Below are positions 44,181 through 54,954 of a stretch of DNA of 54,954 nt, piece by piece. Each line of letters starts with the position of its first letter. The first letter of the stretch is position 1. The DNA comes from Scleroderma bovista. Taxonomy: Eukaryota; Basidiomycota; Agaricomycetes; Boletales; Sclerodermataceae. The translations under genes and the position numbers were made by a program. The notes below the pieces were generated by a model, which worked only from the letters and a program-made list of their open reading frames with translations, was not told where the DNA came from and ran no database searches. The stretch is taken from NCBI GenBank assembly GCA_037178675.1, contig JAYMGJ010000714.1:1-54954 (forward strand), given 5' to 3'.

Positions 44181-46890
44181 CTCTCAGTCCGTGTAGTGTG
44201 GTCGCAGAGGGAGACGAGGGAACCGAAGTGAAAATCTTCACCTAAGTACCTCAGACCATGCCGTGTGTTAAATACATAAAGGTTTTTGGTCACTGCTGTC
44301 ACTGTACATACTAATCTGATTCATACTCATTCAAATTTGTTAGCCAATTAAATTTTGGTCACATACCCGATCTGACCGAGAAAGCCATTCTCGTCATGGG
44401 AAAAAGTGTAGCCTCCCTGCTCGTTTTGCTGAAGTACTGACGAGTTATCAATCCGTGAGTTCAGCAGAGGGACCGGGTATGGCCCCATCAAGCGCCTCAC
44501 TCGCAAGGGAGCAAAGGTAAGGATGCATCACGCAGCAATAGCAGATTCAGCTAGGTCATGATCGAGCTTGTTATCTGGCTCAAGCTCGATCTGAGCAACG
44601 CACGCAATGTAGCAAAGGAGTTAATGACAAAGGGGGATAGGCTCAATGACATTACCTTGTTCTGCACCGCAGTCGGGTCCCAAGGTTGAACGTTCGTCGA
44701 GGCTTGAAGCGACTAAGAGATGTGGGAACAAAAGACTCACACCGATCGATAAATTTACAAATCTACTTATTCAAATTATAATTATGTACTTAAGAAGCGT
44801 ATCTAAGAGAGGCCCCCAGTGACGCTACACTTTTGAATACTTCGGTGACCTCTCTGATTGGGTGAGACAACTCGGCTAAGCAGTTAAGCGTCATTATGGC
44901 TGGCCACAAGTGACGCTTAGCTTTGCAGATTTGAAGTGGCGTCCCATTGCCCCGTCTGATATTCCGTACTACTATCATCTCCGGCCCTACTGGCGAGGTA
45001 TTTACACATGTTTGTACCTGAGCTGTTCTAGCGTAGTCAGCCAATCTAGTGTTCATCCCATTCTCCACCACTTTCGCAGACAACGACGACCCACAGCCAG
45101 TACCCACGACGACGATGACGCCCGCCAGCCCGACGTTGACAATGACGCCGGCCACCTCGGCAGTCCCGTCGTCCATCCCTGTCCCCACACCATCCCCAGC
45201 GTCGGAATCCGACGATGACGACGACGCCCATCCCTGACGCCTGGCAGCCCCACCACCATTCAGCGACAATGACACACACCCCCAGCCACAGCGACGCTGA
45301 CCACCGTGCCAGCCCCACCAGCGCAGCGTCGACGGATCACCACCCCTGCGCTTGACAGCCACCCCCGCCGTACGAACATAGTATCTAGTTATTTGTGATA
45401 TATTGCATAGTTATAATTTTAATACTCTAGATCAGACTGGTTTGGACAGACTGAATGTACTTAGTAGCTACCTTAAGTACATTTACTACTTTATGCTTGG
45501 AGAAGTGGTCTAAATCATGCATTCAGGTATGAAATGGTGCATTCGAACATATGTACCTAATCACACATTCAAGGATTTTTCACATCACAGATTTTTTTGG
45601 GGTTTACAGTCCTATAGTTACTAGATTCCTTCAATACTGGTTCCCCAAGTTGAAAATGACGGCCAACACCATTGAATATTATGCGGTATATAATCTCGCC
45701 GAGACAGACTAATGTCACCTGAGTCACGAAAATGAGCAGGTGTCAAGATTGGTGTCACAAGTACTCCCATTGGGACAGCCTGAATGAATATCATTGTAAG
45801 TAACACAAATAATTTGCTATTGAATCCAAGCTCTCACATCCCCTTCTTGTCGAGGCAACAATGCTGACCTTTGGCGCAGCACGTAATGGCAGTGCACATA
45901 GCTGTGCAGAAAGTGAGTGGGCGAGTTGTTTGCCAAGCTGATGAGTCACTCACTGCTTCCCTCATAAGGACAAAAAGCTTTAGCTCGCTTCCTAAGCGCC
46001 ACAGCGTTGTCTATGTAGTTTCACTTGCATGACGATCATCTAGCGAGAAAGGTAAGCCTTCAACAATCAGAAGACACACTCGGGGTGCACTAGTTAATAT
46101 CCCAAGAGCCGTTTGAATGTAGGGATGCACCTGCGCGCGAATGTCAGTTCGCTTTCCCCAGTGAAAGTAGGAAATCATGCATTGGTCATACTACTACTAA
46201 GGATGGAATTGGAAATCTGGAGAGTTTGAAAGTATGCCGGATGGTGACTGATTGGGAGACTGCAGCGTTAACCCCAGCGACAAAGCCCGTAGGACGTTTC
46301 GTAGCAGGTTGAGAAACAACTATTGCGTCGAGCCCTTGTTGGGTAGCACTAACCTCGTCCAGAAGTCACAGGTCCAACTGGCTCGTCGGCTCGTGTGCCT
46401 ATTGTAGACGAGCGGTCAGTATACAGCATTGAACCTGAATAAGTGGTGATTGTAGTACCTCTGGGTGCGGTGTACTCCTGGTCTCATCACAGATCCGGGA
46501 GTTTATTGGACCATTCTAGACTGCACAAAAAAGTTTCTCAGTCGGACAGGCGACTGTAATCTATGCATGTAGCAATGCGTCATGTTGGACCCGTGGCTTT
46601 GGGACTAATAGTGAGCCTATACTTGTTAGTATAAGCTTCCTATTCGGCCCACTGATCCACGATTCCTGTTAACGCAGCAGCCAGTGAGCACGAGCACCTG
46701 AAGCTGCGTGTGAATGAAAGTGAGTGAGTAAGTCATCGACATTTTTTGGCGGACGTTGAAATTTCTTTTCCATGGTCGTCGTCTTCTTTTCTTCTTCATG
46801 AGTCTGTATTCCTGTCTGTGACCTGTTCTCAGTATTCGTCGCTATCATCCCCTGCGAGCCTTGTAGTATTATACGGTCCTGTTACGTACC
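44181..46890. other. 2.7-kb intergenic region
   Basis: No recognised gene. A low-complexity tract of GACGAC/GATGACG and CCACC repeats at about 45080-45360 keeps several frames open by composition alone. AT-rich arms at 44770-44795 and 45405-45420 form a weak inverted repeat (AAATTATAATTATG), possibly the ends of an old element, but I cannot define it. The last 150 bp is the promoter of the C2H2 gene. Confidence 0.4.
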
Positions 46891-49041
46891 ATGTCTGAGG
46901 TCCAATTGTCGCCTCCAGCAGCCGTGAGTATTGAACTCGCTTCCTCGGTCGGGTCACATCATATTCATCGCTGTGCTACTGTCCAATTCACAGTCCAACG
47001 GCTCGAGTCTGCTGTCCCTTTCTATAGCAGCTTCCAATGTTACTCCCTTAACTCCACCCTCTTCAGAGGCCACGGTCACGGTTAGCAAGCCATCTTCGCA
47101 GGGTGTGTATTACAACGAGGTTTTGTGAAACTTTCGTAAGGTATCGCAGCATAAATCGTGGTTCTGACATGCATTACTGCAGGTGCGGGGAGTAATGGTT
47201 ACACCAAGCATCGTCGGTTGTCGTCTGCTGGTCGATCAAGGAGACGCCTCAGTGATGCTCGAGATGCAGCAACTCGCCCTTCGTGAGTCTGTTCCTTCTT
47301 CGTCCTGACGTATCTCACTGGCTATGGCGCTGGTACTGATCGACGTGGCTCACACAGACTGGCCTCTCTCCAGAACACATCGACGTCCCTGGCAGCTTTG
47401 TCCCTTTCTTCTCCCACACTGTCTCAGAGGCCTCTTATTGCACCAGCTGTGAATGGCACACCACAACAGTCTTTACCTATTATGAACCCAACACCAATAT
47501 CTGCGGATGATATTTCTGGCAGTGTGGATGACAAGACTCTTGCACAAGGCGGAAATGGCAACATGACTAGGACTGGAAGGAAACGCGGGACTACATTTAC
47601 GTGCGAGAGCTGTTCCAAGGTTTGTCTTTACCTGGCTCGAGTTAGAAGCGTCGGGTTTATGGATTCATGGAACAGGTGTATAGGCACCCTTCCTGTCTGA
47701 TCAAGCACCGCTGGGAACATACTCCGCAATGGCGCGAAGCATCGAAATTTGTACTAAGTAAACATCAACAAGTGCAGCTGCTCGAGGTGGGCCTACTTTC
47801 TACTTATGCAATTCGTATTTACGATGGTATTTTTGATGCAGGCAGCTGCGATCCTATCCCATTTATCACCCTCATCTGCATCTTTACCCGAAGACCGCTC
47901 CCTCTGGCCGTCTTTCCTATCCGGCGGACTTGTCCCGCTGCCCGCATACAGTACAAGTTATACCACTGCCGATCTCCTTTCCACTGACGGGAACACATTG
48001 CCTTCTAGCATACCTACATCTTATCCAATATCCAGTTCTGTGCCTGCGACGACTATTATGACGGCCATTGCTGGCCGTAAACGATCAGGGTCGATGGGCC
48101 CACGCCTACACGACTATGCTATTCCACAAGCTAGTGTAAGCGGTCCAGGGGGAATTACGCAAGTCCGCCCCGGATTATTAGGCGTATCAACAGTTACCCC
48201 GAGCACTTCCGATACCCAGTCTATTCCGAGTTCAACCTCGAACTCGACGTCACCCCCAGGACCTTTCTCACCCACCACCTCGACGTCGGATCCGACCGTG
48301 CCCGTTTCTGCGGACACGAAGAACACGTCGCGCCCCGCCCCCGTCCCCATCCACACCTCTGATCCCAGCGCGGCGCACGACGATGCGCTGAACCTGCTCG
48401 CCCTACGCACCGCAAGTGTGCGGTCCGGTGACTCGTCCTGGGGATCGCCAAAGTCATACGACGCGTCTTTTTCGCCGTATTCGCCTTCGCCATTTACGTT
48501 CGGCGGGCCATGTGCATTTGCGGGGCAGCGCGGTAGTACCTCTCAGGGCCAAGCGTTCCACGGGCATAGGAACGGCCACACCAAATCGAAATCCTTCTCT
48601 GGGACGAGCTGGTCTCTGCCAAGGTCGTCTGTGCGGTCGAAGTCGAGTCCGTCAGAGAGTCCGCCGCCATCGGAGGGGAAGAGCGAGGACGAGGAAGGGG
48701 ATGGGGATGGGGATGCTGACATCCCCGTGGATGTGGATGTCGACATTGTTATACATGGAAGTGGGGATGATCCTGGCGGCCCTGGCGCGGGCTTTGGACG
48801 TGTGCGAGTGGCTGGTGTGCGGTCGCGGTATAGCCCATTTGGCTATGGCGCCATGAAAACGGGGAGTTTTGGCGGGTGCAAGACGGAGGATGCCGAGATA
48901 CCTGGGTTCAGTGTGCGGGAGGAAGAAGAAGAGGGCGGCCACGAGCGCCAGGGAGAAGAGAAGATCACGTCAGTGCGTTCAAAGGTGCCGAAGAAGACCG
49001 AAGAGTGGGACGGGATGGAGATGGAGATGGAGATGGACTGA
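46891..49041 (+). CDS. C2H2 zinc-finger protein with disordered flanks
   Basis: Likely a nuclear DNA-binding regulator. Exons 46891-46923, 46994-47102, 47183-47282, 47358-47619, 47676-47786 and 47842-49041 total 1815 nt and give 604 residues. A single canonical finger, FTCESCSKVYRHPSCLIKHR with the second His three residues further (RWEH), is split by an intron between Lys and Val. The finger is followed by a conserved helix, REASKFVLSKHQQVQLLEAA, and by LPEDRSLWPSFLSGG, seen in a basidiomycete family of uncharacterised factors. The N-terminal 150 residues are Ser/Thr-rich with a basic patch (KHRRLSSAGRSRRRLSDAR). The C-terminal 350 residues are low in complexity and acidic near the end (EEEEEGG), finishing with alternating Glu-Met. 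One finger alone rarely gives specificity, so it may dimerise or use the adjacent helix. Target genes are unknown. Confidence 0.85.
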
Positions 49042-49707
49042 GCGGGCCGCGCAGTCTATTCTGGCTCTGGTTTGGTCTCTGTTTCCTCCTCGTCCACTGG
49101 TGGACCCGTGGACAGCGCGTTCAGACGCTCCGCCCTTCGGGGATCCATCACGGACAACGTTGGGCGTGACAGACATATCTGCCCCCCCATATCCACTGCC
49201 ATACGATGCTGCAACCTCATACCAGACGTCGGTCATTATCGACTCTGAACTGGATGGTACAGCTGTCCACTATTTAATCCCCCTCCCTCATATCCTTTTC
49301 TGTACTCGGGTTTCTTTTCCGACCACTTCTTGCGACGTTGCATCGTGACACCGACCAGAACGGGGTTGATGCGTGTAATATTGGCATAACTTGGGGGACT
49401 CTTGATTGTGCATTATCTTTTCATCGTTGCTTTCTTTCCTTTTTTCCTTGTTGTGCTGTAATGTATTTTTAATCATTGGAATGTAAACTTGTCGAAGATG
49501 AATCTCCGGACGGAGCGGTTTTCATTTGACCAGGAAACAAAGTGATCCAAATGGTACAAGTATGTACATAGATAGCACAAAAATCCAAACGACCGGGTAT
49601 ACTGGAACAAGTCCTCGTCGACGCAATATAGTCAAGTGGGACAAACCAATCCGAGATAGAATATGAAGTGTGGCGAAACAAATGCCCAGCATCCTAGGGT
49701 CTCCACG
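49042..49707. other. 3' flanks of two converging genes
   Basis: No gene. Plus-strand frames at 48876-49348 extend out of the C2H2 gene in another frame and are shadows. The stretch from 49410 to 49500 is T-rich, typical of a 3' untranslated region. Confidence 0.5.
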
Positions 49708-50502
49708 TTAGTTCTTCTTGTGCAAGGCAGCCTTGGTAGCTGCACGTTCAGTAGCGACTAGCGCCGTCGCGATGTCCTTGCCGAGGGTAAACACAATCAT
49801 AGCTGGGCAGAAGATCCAAAGCCTGGTTGGATGAGGGTTAGTGGCGCCGAAAGACGGGCGGTGAAAGGGTGACCACATACACGTTTGGTATGAGAAAGAG
49901 CTGGATCCACGTCACGAGGTCGTTGTGACCTGTCGCGCACCACCCGCAGTAGTACTCCTGTAGCCAGTATAGCAGTGTCTTGGAGAAGGTCATGGTTGCG
50001 CTGGTGAGCCCAATGAGCGGTGCGGCGGGGGTGGGGGATACATGAGCGAGGTAGAGGTAGGTGATGTTCAGCAAGGTTTCGACGACGTTGAGAAAGGCTG
50101 GCGGTGGATGTGGGATGGGCGGTTACATAGTATCGAGATAAGTCGGGGACGTACCCTGGGCGTTTGGAAAGCCATCGTTGCGCAGGAGGGATTCGACGCC
50201 GTAGACCTTTGTTTATATGTTCAGTGGACCGATCGACTCGGTTGGAAGGTAGACTTACATGGTCGACCTCTTGGTATATCTCGTAGCCCGTCCATATCCA
50301 ATGGAGATCTCCTCCTGCCATGGAGCGTGGACTGGTGAGGGCATGTCAGAAGATGGCTACGGGAGTGCGCTGCGCGCATGCATACGTGCGCGAGGCGTGA
50401 TTTCGATGCTTACCGCATGAAACAGTAGCTTGCATCCCAAAAGATGATGGGTGCGGTGACAAGGAACCAGAGAGAAACCCAAGTGTATGTTTTGACCGCC
50501 AT
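49708..50502 (-). CDS. Multi-pass membrane protein, EXPERA/EBP-like
   Basis: Exons 50502-50414, 50331-50259, 50206-50155, 50097-49881 and 49822-49708 total 546 nt and give 181 residues. It has about four hydrophobic segments. The first starts at the N-terminus (YTWVSLWFLVTAPIIFWDAS), the second is FLNVVETLLNITYLYLAHVS, the third is LIGLTSATMTFSKTLLYWLQ and the fourth is FLIPNVLWIFCPAMIVFTLG. Conserved polar residues sit within the helices (WDA, VE-x4-N, TFSKTLLYW-x2-E). This layout of helices with buried acidic residues resembles the EXPERA/emopamil-binding family (sterol isomerase, TMEM97), but the match is by pattern only. Similar proteins are common in fungi as hypothetical proteins. The C-terminus is short and basic (ALHKKN). 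A sterol or lipid-related role is inference. Confidence 0.8.
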
Positions 50503-52242
50503 TTTCTTCCTCTGAGAGTTGCTCCTGGCTATGGTTTTGAAACTCGTGAGGAGACGCCCAGAGTCAGGGCCAAGCGACACCATGTGTTGACCTGAGTGAG
50601 ACACGTATGACACACTGTTCCCATTGGCTGACCGTTCCGTCGGGTGTGTGCTGTGACTGGAAACATTGTCGCCAGCGCGACGGTGTCCACCACATCCATC
50701 TCCACCTCCACTGCAGACTGGTCCCCCGAACACCGAATACCCACTTGGCAGCGACTGCGCCGGTCTGTGTCCGTTCCCGGCCGACTTGTGTGCGTGGTCG
50801 TCGGCCTGCAAAGAGGAATGGTTGTACCGTAGGTCGACTCCGGATCGCACGCGGCTCGACAAGAGGAGTGTCTTTGTGTGTGCGCTTGAGCTACTGCAGC
50901 CACTCGACGTCCGTTCGAGGACCAGTGGCCACTGGGACGGGTGCCAGTGCCATATGTCGTGGACATGGTCGTCCTGCGATGGCACCGTCGACGAGGGGGA
51001 CAAGGCATCCCATTTGGCGGCGTGGGATGCCGAGAATAGGGGCATTGAAGTCGAGCAGAGGCAAAGGTTCTCTCCTGCAACGTGTCTCCCCCGTCAGACA
51101 CGAGGACGGGCGCGGCTACTTCCAGCTTTGTGGCGCCCCGAGAAAACACCAGGTTCTTCCCTGTACGATACTCGACTCGCACACGAATGCCTTACAGGTA
51201 TATGCTTATCTGCGCCTAGAATGGGATCGACTCTCCCGTCCGATGCAATCTCGGGCGATTACGACACCAGGCGCACGATCCCGAGGTGTTAGTGGATATT
51301 CAGTTGGCCCGAGACATGCTAGGAATTTCCCCGCAGAGACAGCAAGGATGCTCACAATCGCTCTCTGCCGTTCAACCGTCGAATTATCGGATCACGTGGT
51401 ACACAGCGGTTGTGGATGCCGCATGGAAGATAACGATGCACGCAGGGCCATGTGCGCCGCTGTCATCGTCCATTGCTGCATTCGTGGGGAACAGGGACGC
51501 GCACATACGGTGATTATCTGATCGATTACTTCGCAGGGTCCATGCACAAATGTACAAATTTGACGCTCTCCGTGTACAGAGTCTTTCGAGAGCCAGGCTT
51601 CAATGTTCGCGGGTAGGGAAGACTGAGACGGATACCAGTAGTTTGGATCGCTGCGCATTCCGATGCCATCCTACTAATTGTGCTTTCACAAGTGGAATTT
51701 TACAATTGACGTGTCTTGGACCAAAGTACACCTATGATACTGCAGAACAGAAACCACGCCTAAACTACGAGCTGAAAAAGACAAAGACACCGAGGGAGTG
51801 TGTGGAGTCGAGTATAATGCATGTCCTTTAGCAATAGGATTTTTTCCCCCCATCTGCATGTCGAAAACACGACACAAAAAAAGATATGCATATGCGCTCG
51901 TCGTTGGTAGTGGTGGTGATGGGTGGTAAGTGACTACAGACTGAAAACGTAGGAAAAATAAATCAATGGAAATTCGACAACCAACAAACGCCAATCGTTT
52001 CTCTCGGATCCACTGATCCGCATTAAGCCCCATTGTATCTCGCTGTACTCGGATAAAAAAAAAAAGTCGTTTGGGTGGGTCCGGGAGGAGACCACGTATT
52101 TGGGTGGGGCATGGGGGGATGGGAAAGGTACGATAAAAAAGATCTGAGCGGGTGACTGTGGTGAGCGACGAGAAAGGACGAGTCAAGGGGCGGGTCAACT
52201 CACGAGAGGAGACAAGAGTGAAAACAGCGGCGGGCAAGGCCT
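50503..52242. other. Intergenic, no recognised gene
   Basis: Long frames overlap on both strands here (plus 50607-51521, minus 50529-51182), but neither shows a domain. They reflect GC-rich composition with few stop codons. The first part is the promoter of the EXPERA-like gene. From 51830 onward is the 3' flank of the small peptide gene. A run of 10 A lies at about 52056-52065. Confidence 0.45.
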
Positions 52243-52529
52243 TCACCAGCCCGGTGGGTTTCGCTTCCAGCCAGGTACTACCTCGTCGTCTCGTTTCCAG
52301 CCTGGATTCTGCACGGCAAGTCCAAAATGAGACGGTGGATGACCCGAGCAAGGAGAGGGGGTACTCACACCTGGCTCACGGTTCAACAGAGCATCAGCAT
52401 CTTGGGGCTGGATGGTTTGAGAGGATGAGATACACCTCAATAGACTGCAGCGAATGGACGACTGACCAGGGGGTGTGCGACAGCCGCGCAGGCGAGGACA
52501 AGGGCACACAACAGGCTCGAGAATTGCAT
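52243..52529 (-). CDS. Secreted peptide precursor with Lys-Arg-separated PGW repeats
   Basis: Three exons, 52529-52467, 52407-52369 and 52308-52243, give 55 residues, all joints phase 0. The N-terminus is a typical signal peptide (MQFSSLLCALVLACAAVAHP). A short pro-segment, LPQDADALLNREPG, follows and then the repeated part: NPGWKR, DDEVVPGWKR, NPPGW, stop. Each unit ends in PGW and the units are separated by Lys-Arg, the Kex2 site. Kex2 plus carboxypeptidase trimming would release peptides such as DDEVVPGW and NPPGW. The intron borders are strong (CTG|GTCAGT, GGT|GTGAGT) with CTCAAAC and CTCATTTT branch-like sites 15-30 nt before the acceptors. Layout matches Kex2-processed repeat proteins and alpha-factor-type precursors. 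No receptor or tailoring enzyme is adjacent. Alternative frames through the last exon are longer but have no coherent structure. Confidence 0.72.
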
Positions 52530-54954
52530 GGTGGCGTTGATGGGGGCTTGGTGGACGTAGCGTTGGGCGAAAGACGGATGCGACGACGGTCGAGAGGGAG
52601 GAGGGCTTTTAAGGCGACCAGGTGAAGTGAGGGGAAGGAATGTGAGAAGCGATGTTGTGTATTTATCGGCGGCACTGTTAAAAGTCCATGATGCCAGGTC
52701 ACTTTCTCATGTTCAACGACACTGTTCCTGGCTCGAGTGCCTGGCACGGCAATTCCATCCCCCAGTGCCGCATTTGGAAGGTGCCCGGGGGGCTCAGATC
52801 TTGCAACCCGGTGTCTTGTTCTGCCCACTGGCCCAGCGACTGTCCACCCAAGAGAACAACCCATGGGACACGGCGGAACAACAGAACTGCATGGGCACTG
52901 GGGACCCCGAAACACACCATTGCCCCCTTCGGAACTGCCATCTGACGTGGTCAAGAGGCACTGCAATATCAACCGTATTTCACTCTGTACCTGAAATGGA
53001 TTGCTGTGTCCCGCAGTGGACTAGCAACTTGCTGCGAGTTTCACCACTAGAGCCGCCGACGATGACCACAACGTCCTCTCTATGACCCCGCTGCTCTCTT
53101 CCTGCAGCACGTTCTCCGCCTTACCAGCACCACGCTCACTATCGACAATCTATGAGATGCACCTCCGTTAACAGTCTCGAAATTGAAGAAGCACTTACTT
53201 GCCAGATCAGGTATCTGGGTGTGCTGCGATTGGCTCGCGTGGGCCACGTCCATTCAGATGGGTAGTACTCTCTGTACGGACACAGAAGGGGGGGGGCGTC
53301 CTCCCATGGCAGGTCTGTTCCCTCTCCAAGGCCAGTCACATGCTCGTCTATCTAATTGGCAATCTGCCCTGGAGGGTAGCTGGCAACAGATTGTGACCTC
53401 CAAGGATCCTCGGCCAATATTGCTAACTCTATCGCCTTCCCTCCACGCTCCACCCCTGAAAATTGAATTCTATCCCTGCGTATGTGGTCTCATCGCTCCC
53501 ATGCAGCGGTTAAAATGGTCTCTTCGGAGCAACGCTGTAGATATCGCAACCACCGTGGACCGGCGGTATATCTAGGCACTTCCGAGTGGCTGGCAGATGC
53601 CTTACCCTCGCATCACGTCCATGTCCAAGGTAATACATTCTTCAAATACGGGGCCCAGGCTGCACCTCCCCCATCTCATGCATACCACACCCCTTCCAGG
53701 CACATCGATATGCATGTTTTTTTTTCTTTCTCATATGGGCACCCGTGACAAATTTATTCCATCCCCCCCCCCCCCTATCCCGTGACATCGCATGGATCTA
53801 CCCGTGCAAGCCTATCGCCGAATGGCGAGGCACGCTGGCGGCCACCGGGTCACCCGCAGCACCACACCACTGCCTAAACGATACAGTATGCCCCCCCCCC
53901 TCTCCCCCGTCGGCGTCGGACGCGTCACATCCTAAACGTGTCAGGCTAGATCACGTCGTCATGGCTCTATGTAGCGCTCCCTGTTGGGCATGGCCTGACG
54001 ACGACCGTGTGTGGGGCTGGGGCAACACGTTCTGGCGTTGGTGTATTACCTTGCTCGTCTTGTTTTTTTCCCCTCCCTGAGTCGTTATCGCCTGAGTGGT
54101 TCTCGCCGGCTGGTGCGTGGTCAGCGGACTGCTGACATTTCTGCCAATCGTGATGCCACGCCAGCCCTGTGCAGGCACTTATTTTTTTCCATTAAAGAGA
54201 GTGCCTGCCCTGTTCAGCGGGTATGGCCCCATTAGCATGTGCTGCCCCGCGTGAACCCGTGCGGATGGGTGTGTGGACGGCACGAGTTATATTCGGTAAT
54301 AATTATTCTTCATTGTTCGGGACGGTGGAATAATGTGTGAATAGATGGAGATTGTGCTCTATAGGTTGTTCGGTGTGAGGGAACTTGCCTAGGTCATTGC
54401 CGCTCAAAAGTCACTCCGTTGCGATTTATCTCTTGTGGTCAAATAGGTGCGGTGAGCTTCCCATCGACGTTTGTCTGGTGCTCTTTCACTCTTCAGTACT
54501 GTGCATTAAGGGGGGACAACGTTTGTGCGAACTGCCGAGCACACTGACGAGCCATCTGACACCCCCTGCAAGAATGAGTCCCTGTGGAGGGTTGGGTGTG
54601 ACACACATCCGCACAGTCCCGGCGCCACTGCCTAGCTGCACGCATGGTATGTAGCATTTCAAGACGGATAGCTTGACACAACTACATATCCGCTTGACAT
54701 TAATACGTCCCGTCTGACGCATGCCACGGGAATGCAGTGCAATGCAGTCCCATGTCCAGACTTTATTGGGGCTTATCCAGCACACCCTTGAGAATGGGGT
54801 TTGATTCTGTGGAAGTAATATATGTTGCCAGCGAAATGCATAATGGAGCGTTGATGTCCGTCTATATATCTGCGAATGTTTTGCCCTGAATGGTCACGAA
54901 CGTGTAAATCACCGGTACGCTGACACCGGCGTGCAGTTCGCTGGCTCAAACGTT
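52530..54954. other. 2.4-kb region to the right edge, no recognised gene
   Basis: Begins with the promoter of the peptide gene. Frames such as 52627-53085 and 53183-53575 (plus) lack motifs. Several homopolymer runs are present: poly-C at about 53762-53775 and 53890-53899, poly-T at about 53715-53724 and 54065-54071. Nothing identifiable reaches the right edge. Confidence 0.45.
52606..52612 (-). promoter_or_regulatory. TATA-like element of the peptide gene
   Basis: On the minus strand, CCTTAAAAGCCC lies about 80 nt upstream of the ATG at 52529, a usual distance for a fungal TATA box given a short leader. Assigned by position and sequence only. Confidence 0.4.

Noticed and set aside
44790..45362. 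190-codon minus-strand frame
   Set aside because: Half of it is simple-sequence DNA (GACGAC/GATGACG, CCACC), which keeps several frames open by composition alone.
50529..51521. Overlapping frames of 217 and 304 codons on opposite strands
   Set aside because: GC-rich sequence with few stops; no domain, no signal peptide and no consistent splice sites on either strand.
51686..52351. 221-codon minus-strand frame
   Set aside because: It crosses the last exon of the peptide gene in another frame and has irregular, motif-free composition.

Overview
The window is nuclear DNA from a filamentous basidiomycete, most likely an Agaricomycete. The reasons are that nearly every gene is cut by many short GT-AG introns (mostly 42 to 90 nt), GC is moderate, and the gene families are fungal: WASP with one WH2, an Ase1/MAP65 protein, a SigF-type NTF2-like membrane protein, a DUF4112 protein and a basidiomycete C2H2 factor. 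I cannot name the species. Gene models below were spliced by eye. In every complete model the exon lengths sum to a multiple of three and the frame stays open.

Layout from the left: an acyl-CoA oxidase cut by the left edge (minus strand), a 13-exon MFS monocarboxylate-type transporter, a WASP homologue, calmodulin, and an 80-residue protein. Then comes a zone holding decayed copies of the calmodulin/small-protein block and a 150-bp inverted-repeat element, followed by a secreted protein made of two tandem domains. Ase1 and a tandem pair of PD-(D/E)XK-like paralogues are divergently arranged, then the SigF/NTF2-like protein. From 25.1 to 34.6 kb there is little recognisable coding sequence, with one tentative tail-anchored protein. 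From 34.6 kb: glycyl-tRNA synthetase (minus) sharing a 285-bp promoter with a DUF4112 protein (plus), a broken APC11 copy, a GH3-type acyl-adenylating enzyme, an isoaspartyl peptidase/asparaginase, a C2H2 factor, an EXPERA-like membrane protein, and a 55-residue secreted peptide precursor with Kex2-type sites.

The genes do not form one pathway. Most are conserved housekeeping genes (actin nucleation, calcium signalling, spindle midzone, translation, amino-acid and lipid metabolism) mixed with lineage-specific genes. The most novel item is the small minus-strand gene at 52243-52529. It encodes a signal peptide followed by units ending in PGW, separated by Lys-Arg sites, and has the layout of a Kex2-processed repeat peptide or pheromone-like precursor. 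Other points of interest are a likely dual cytosolic/mitochondrial glycyl-tRNA synthetase, a two-gene segmental duplication in decay, and a PD-(D/E)XK-like reading of a family often labelled geranylgeranyl pyrophosphate synthetase.
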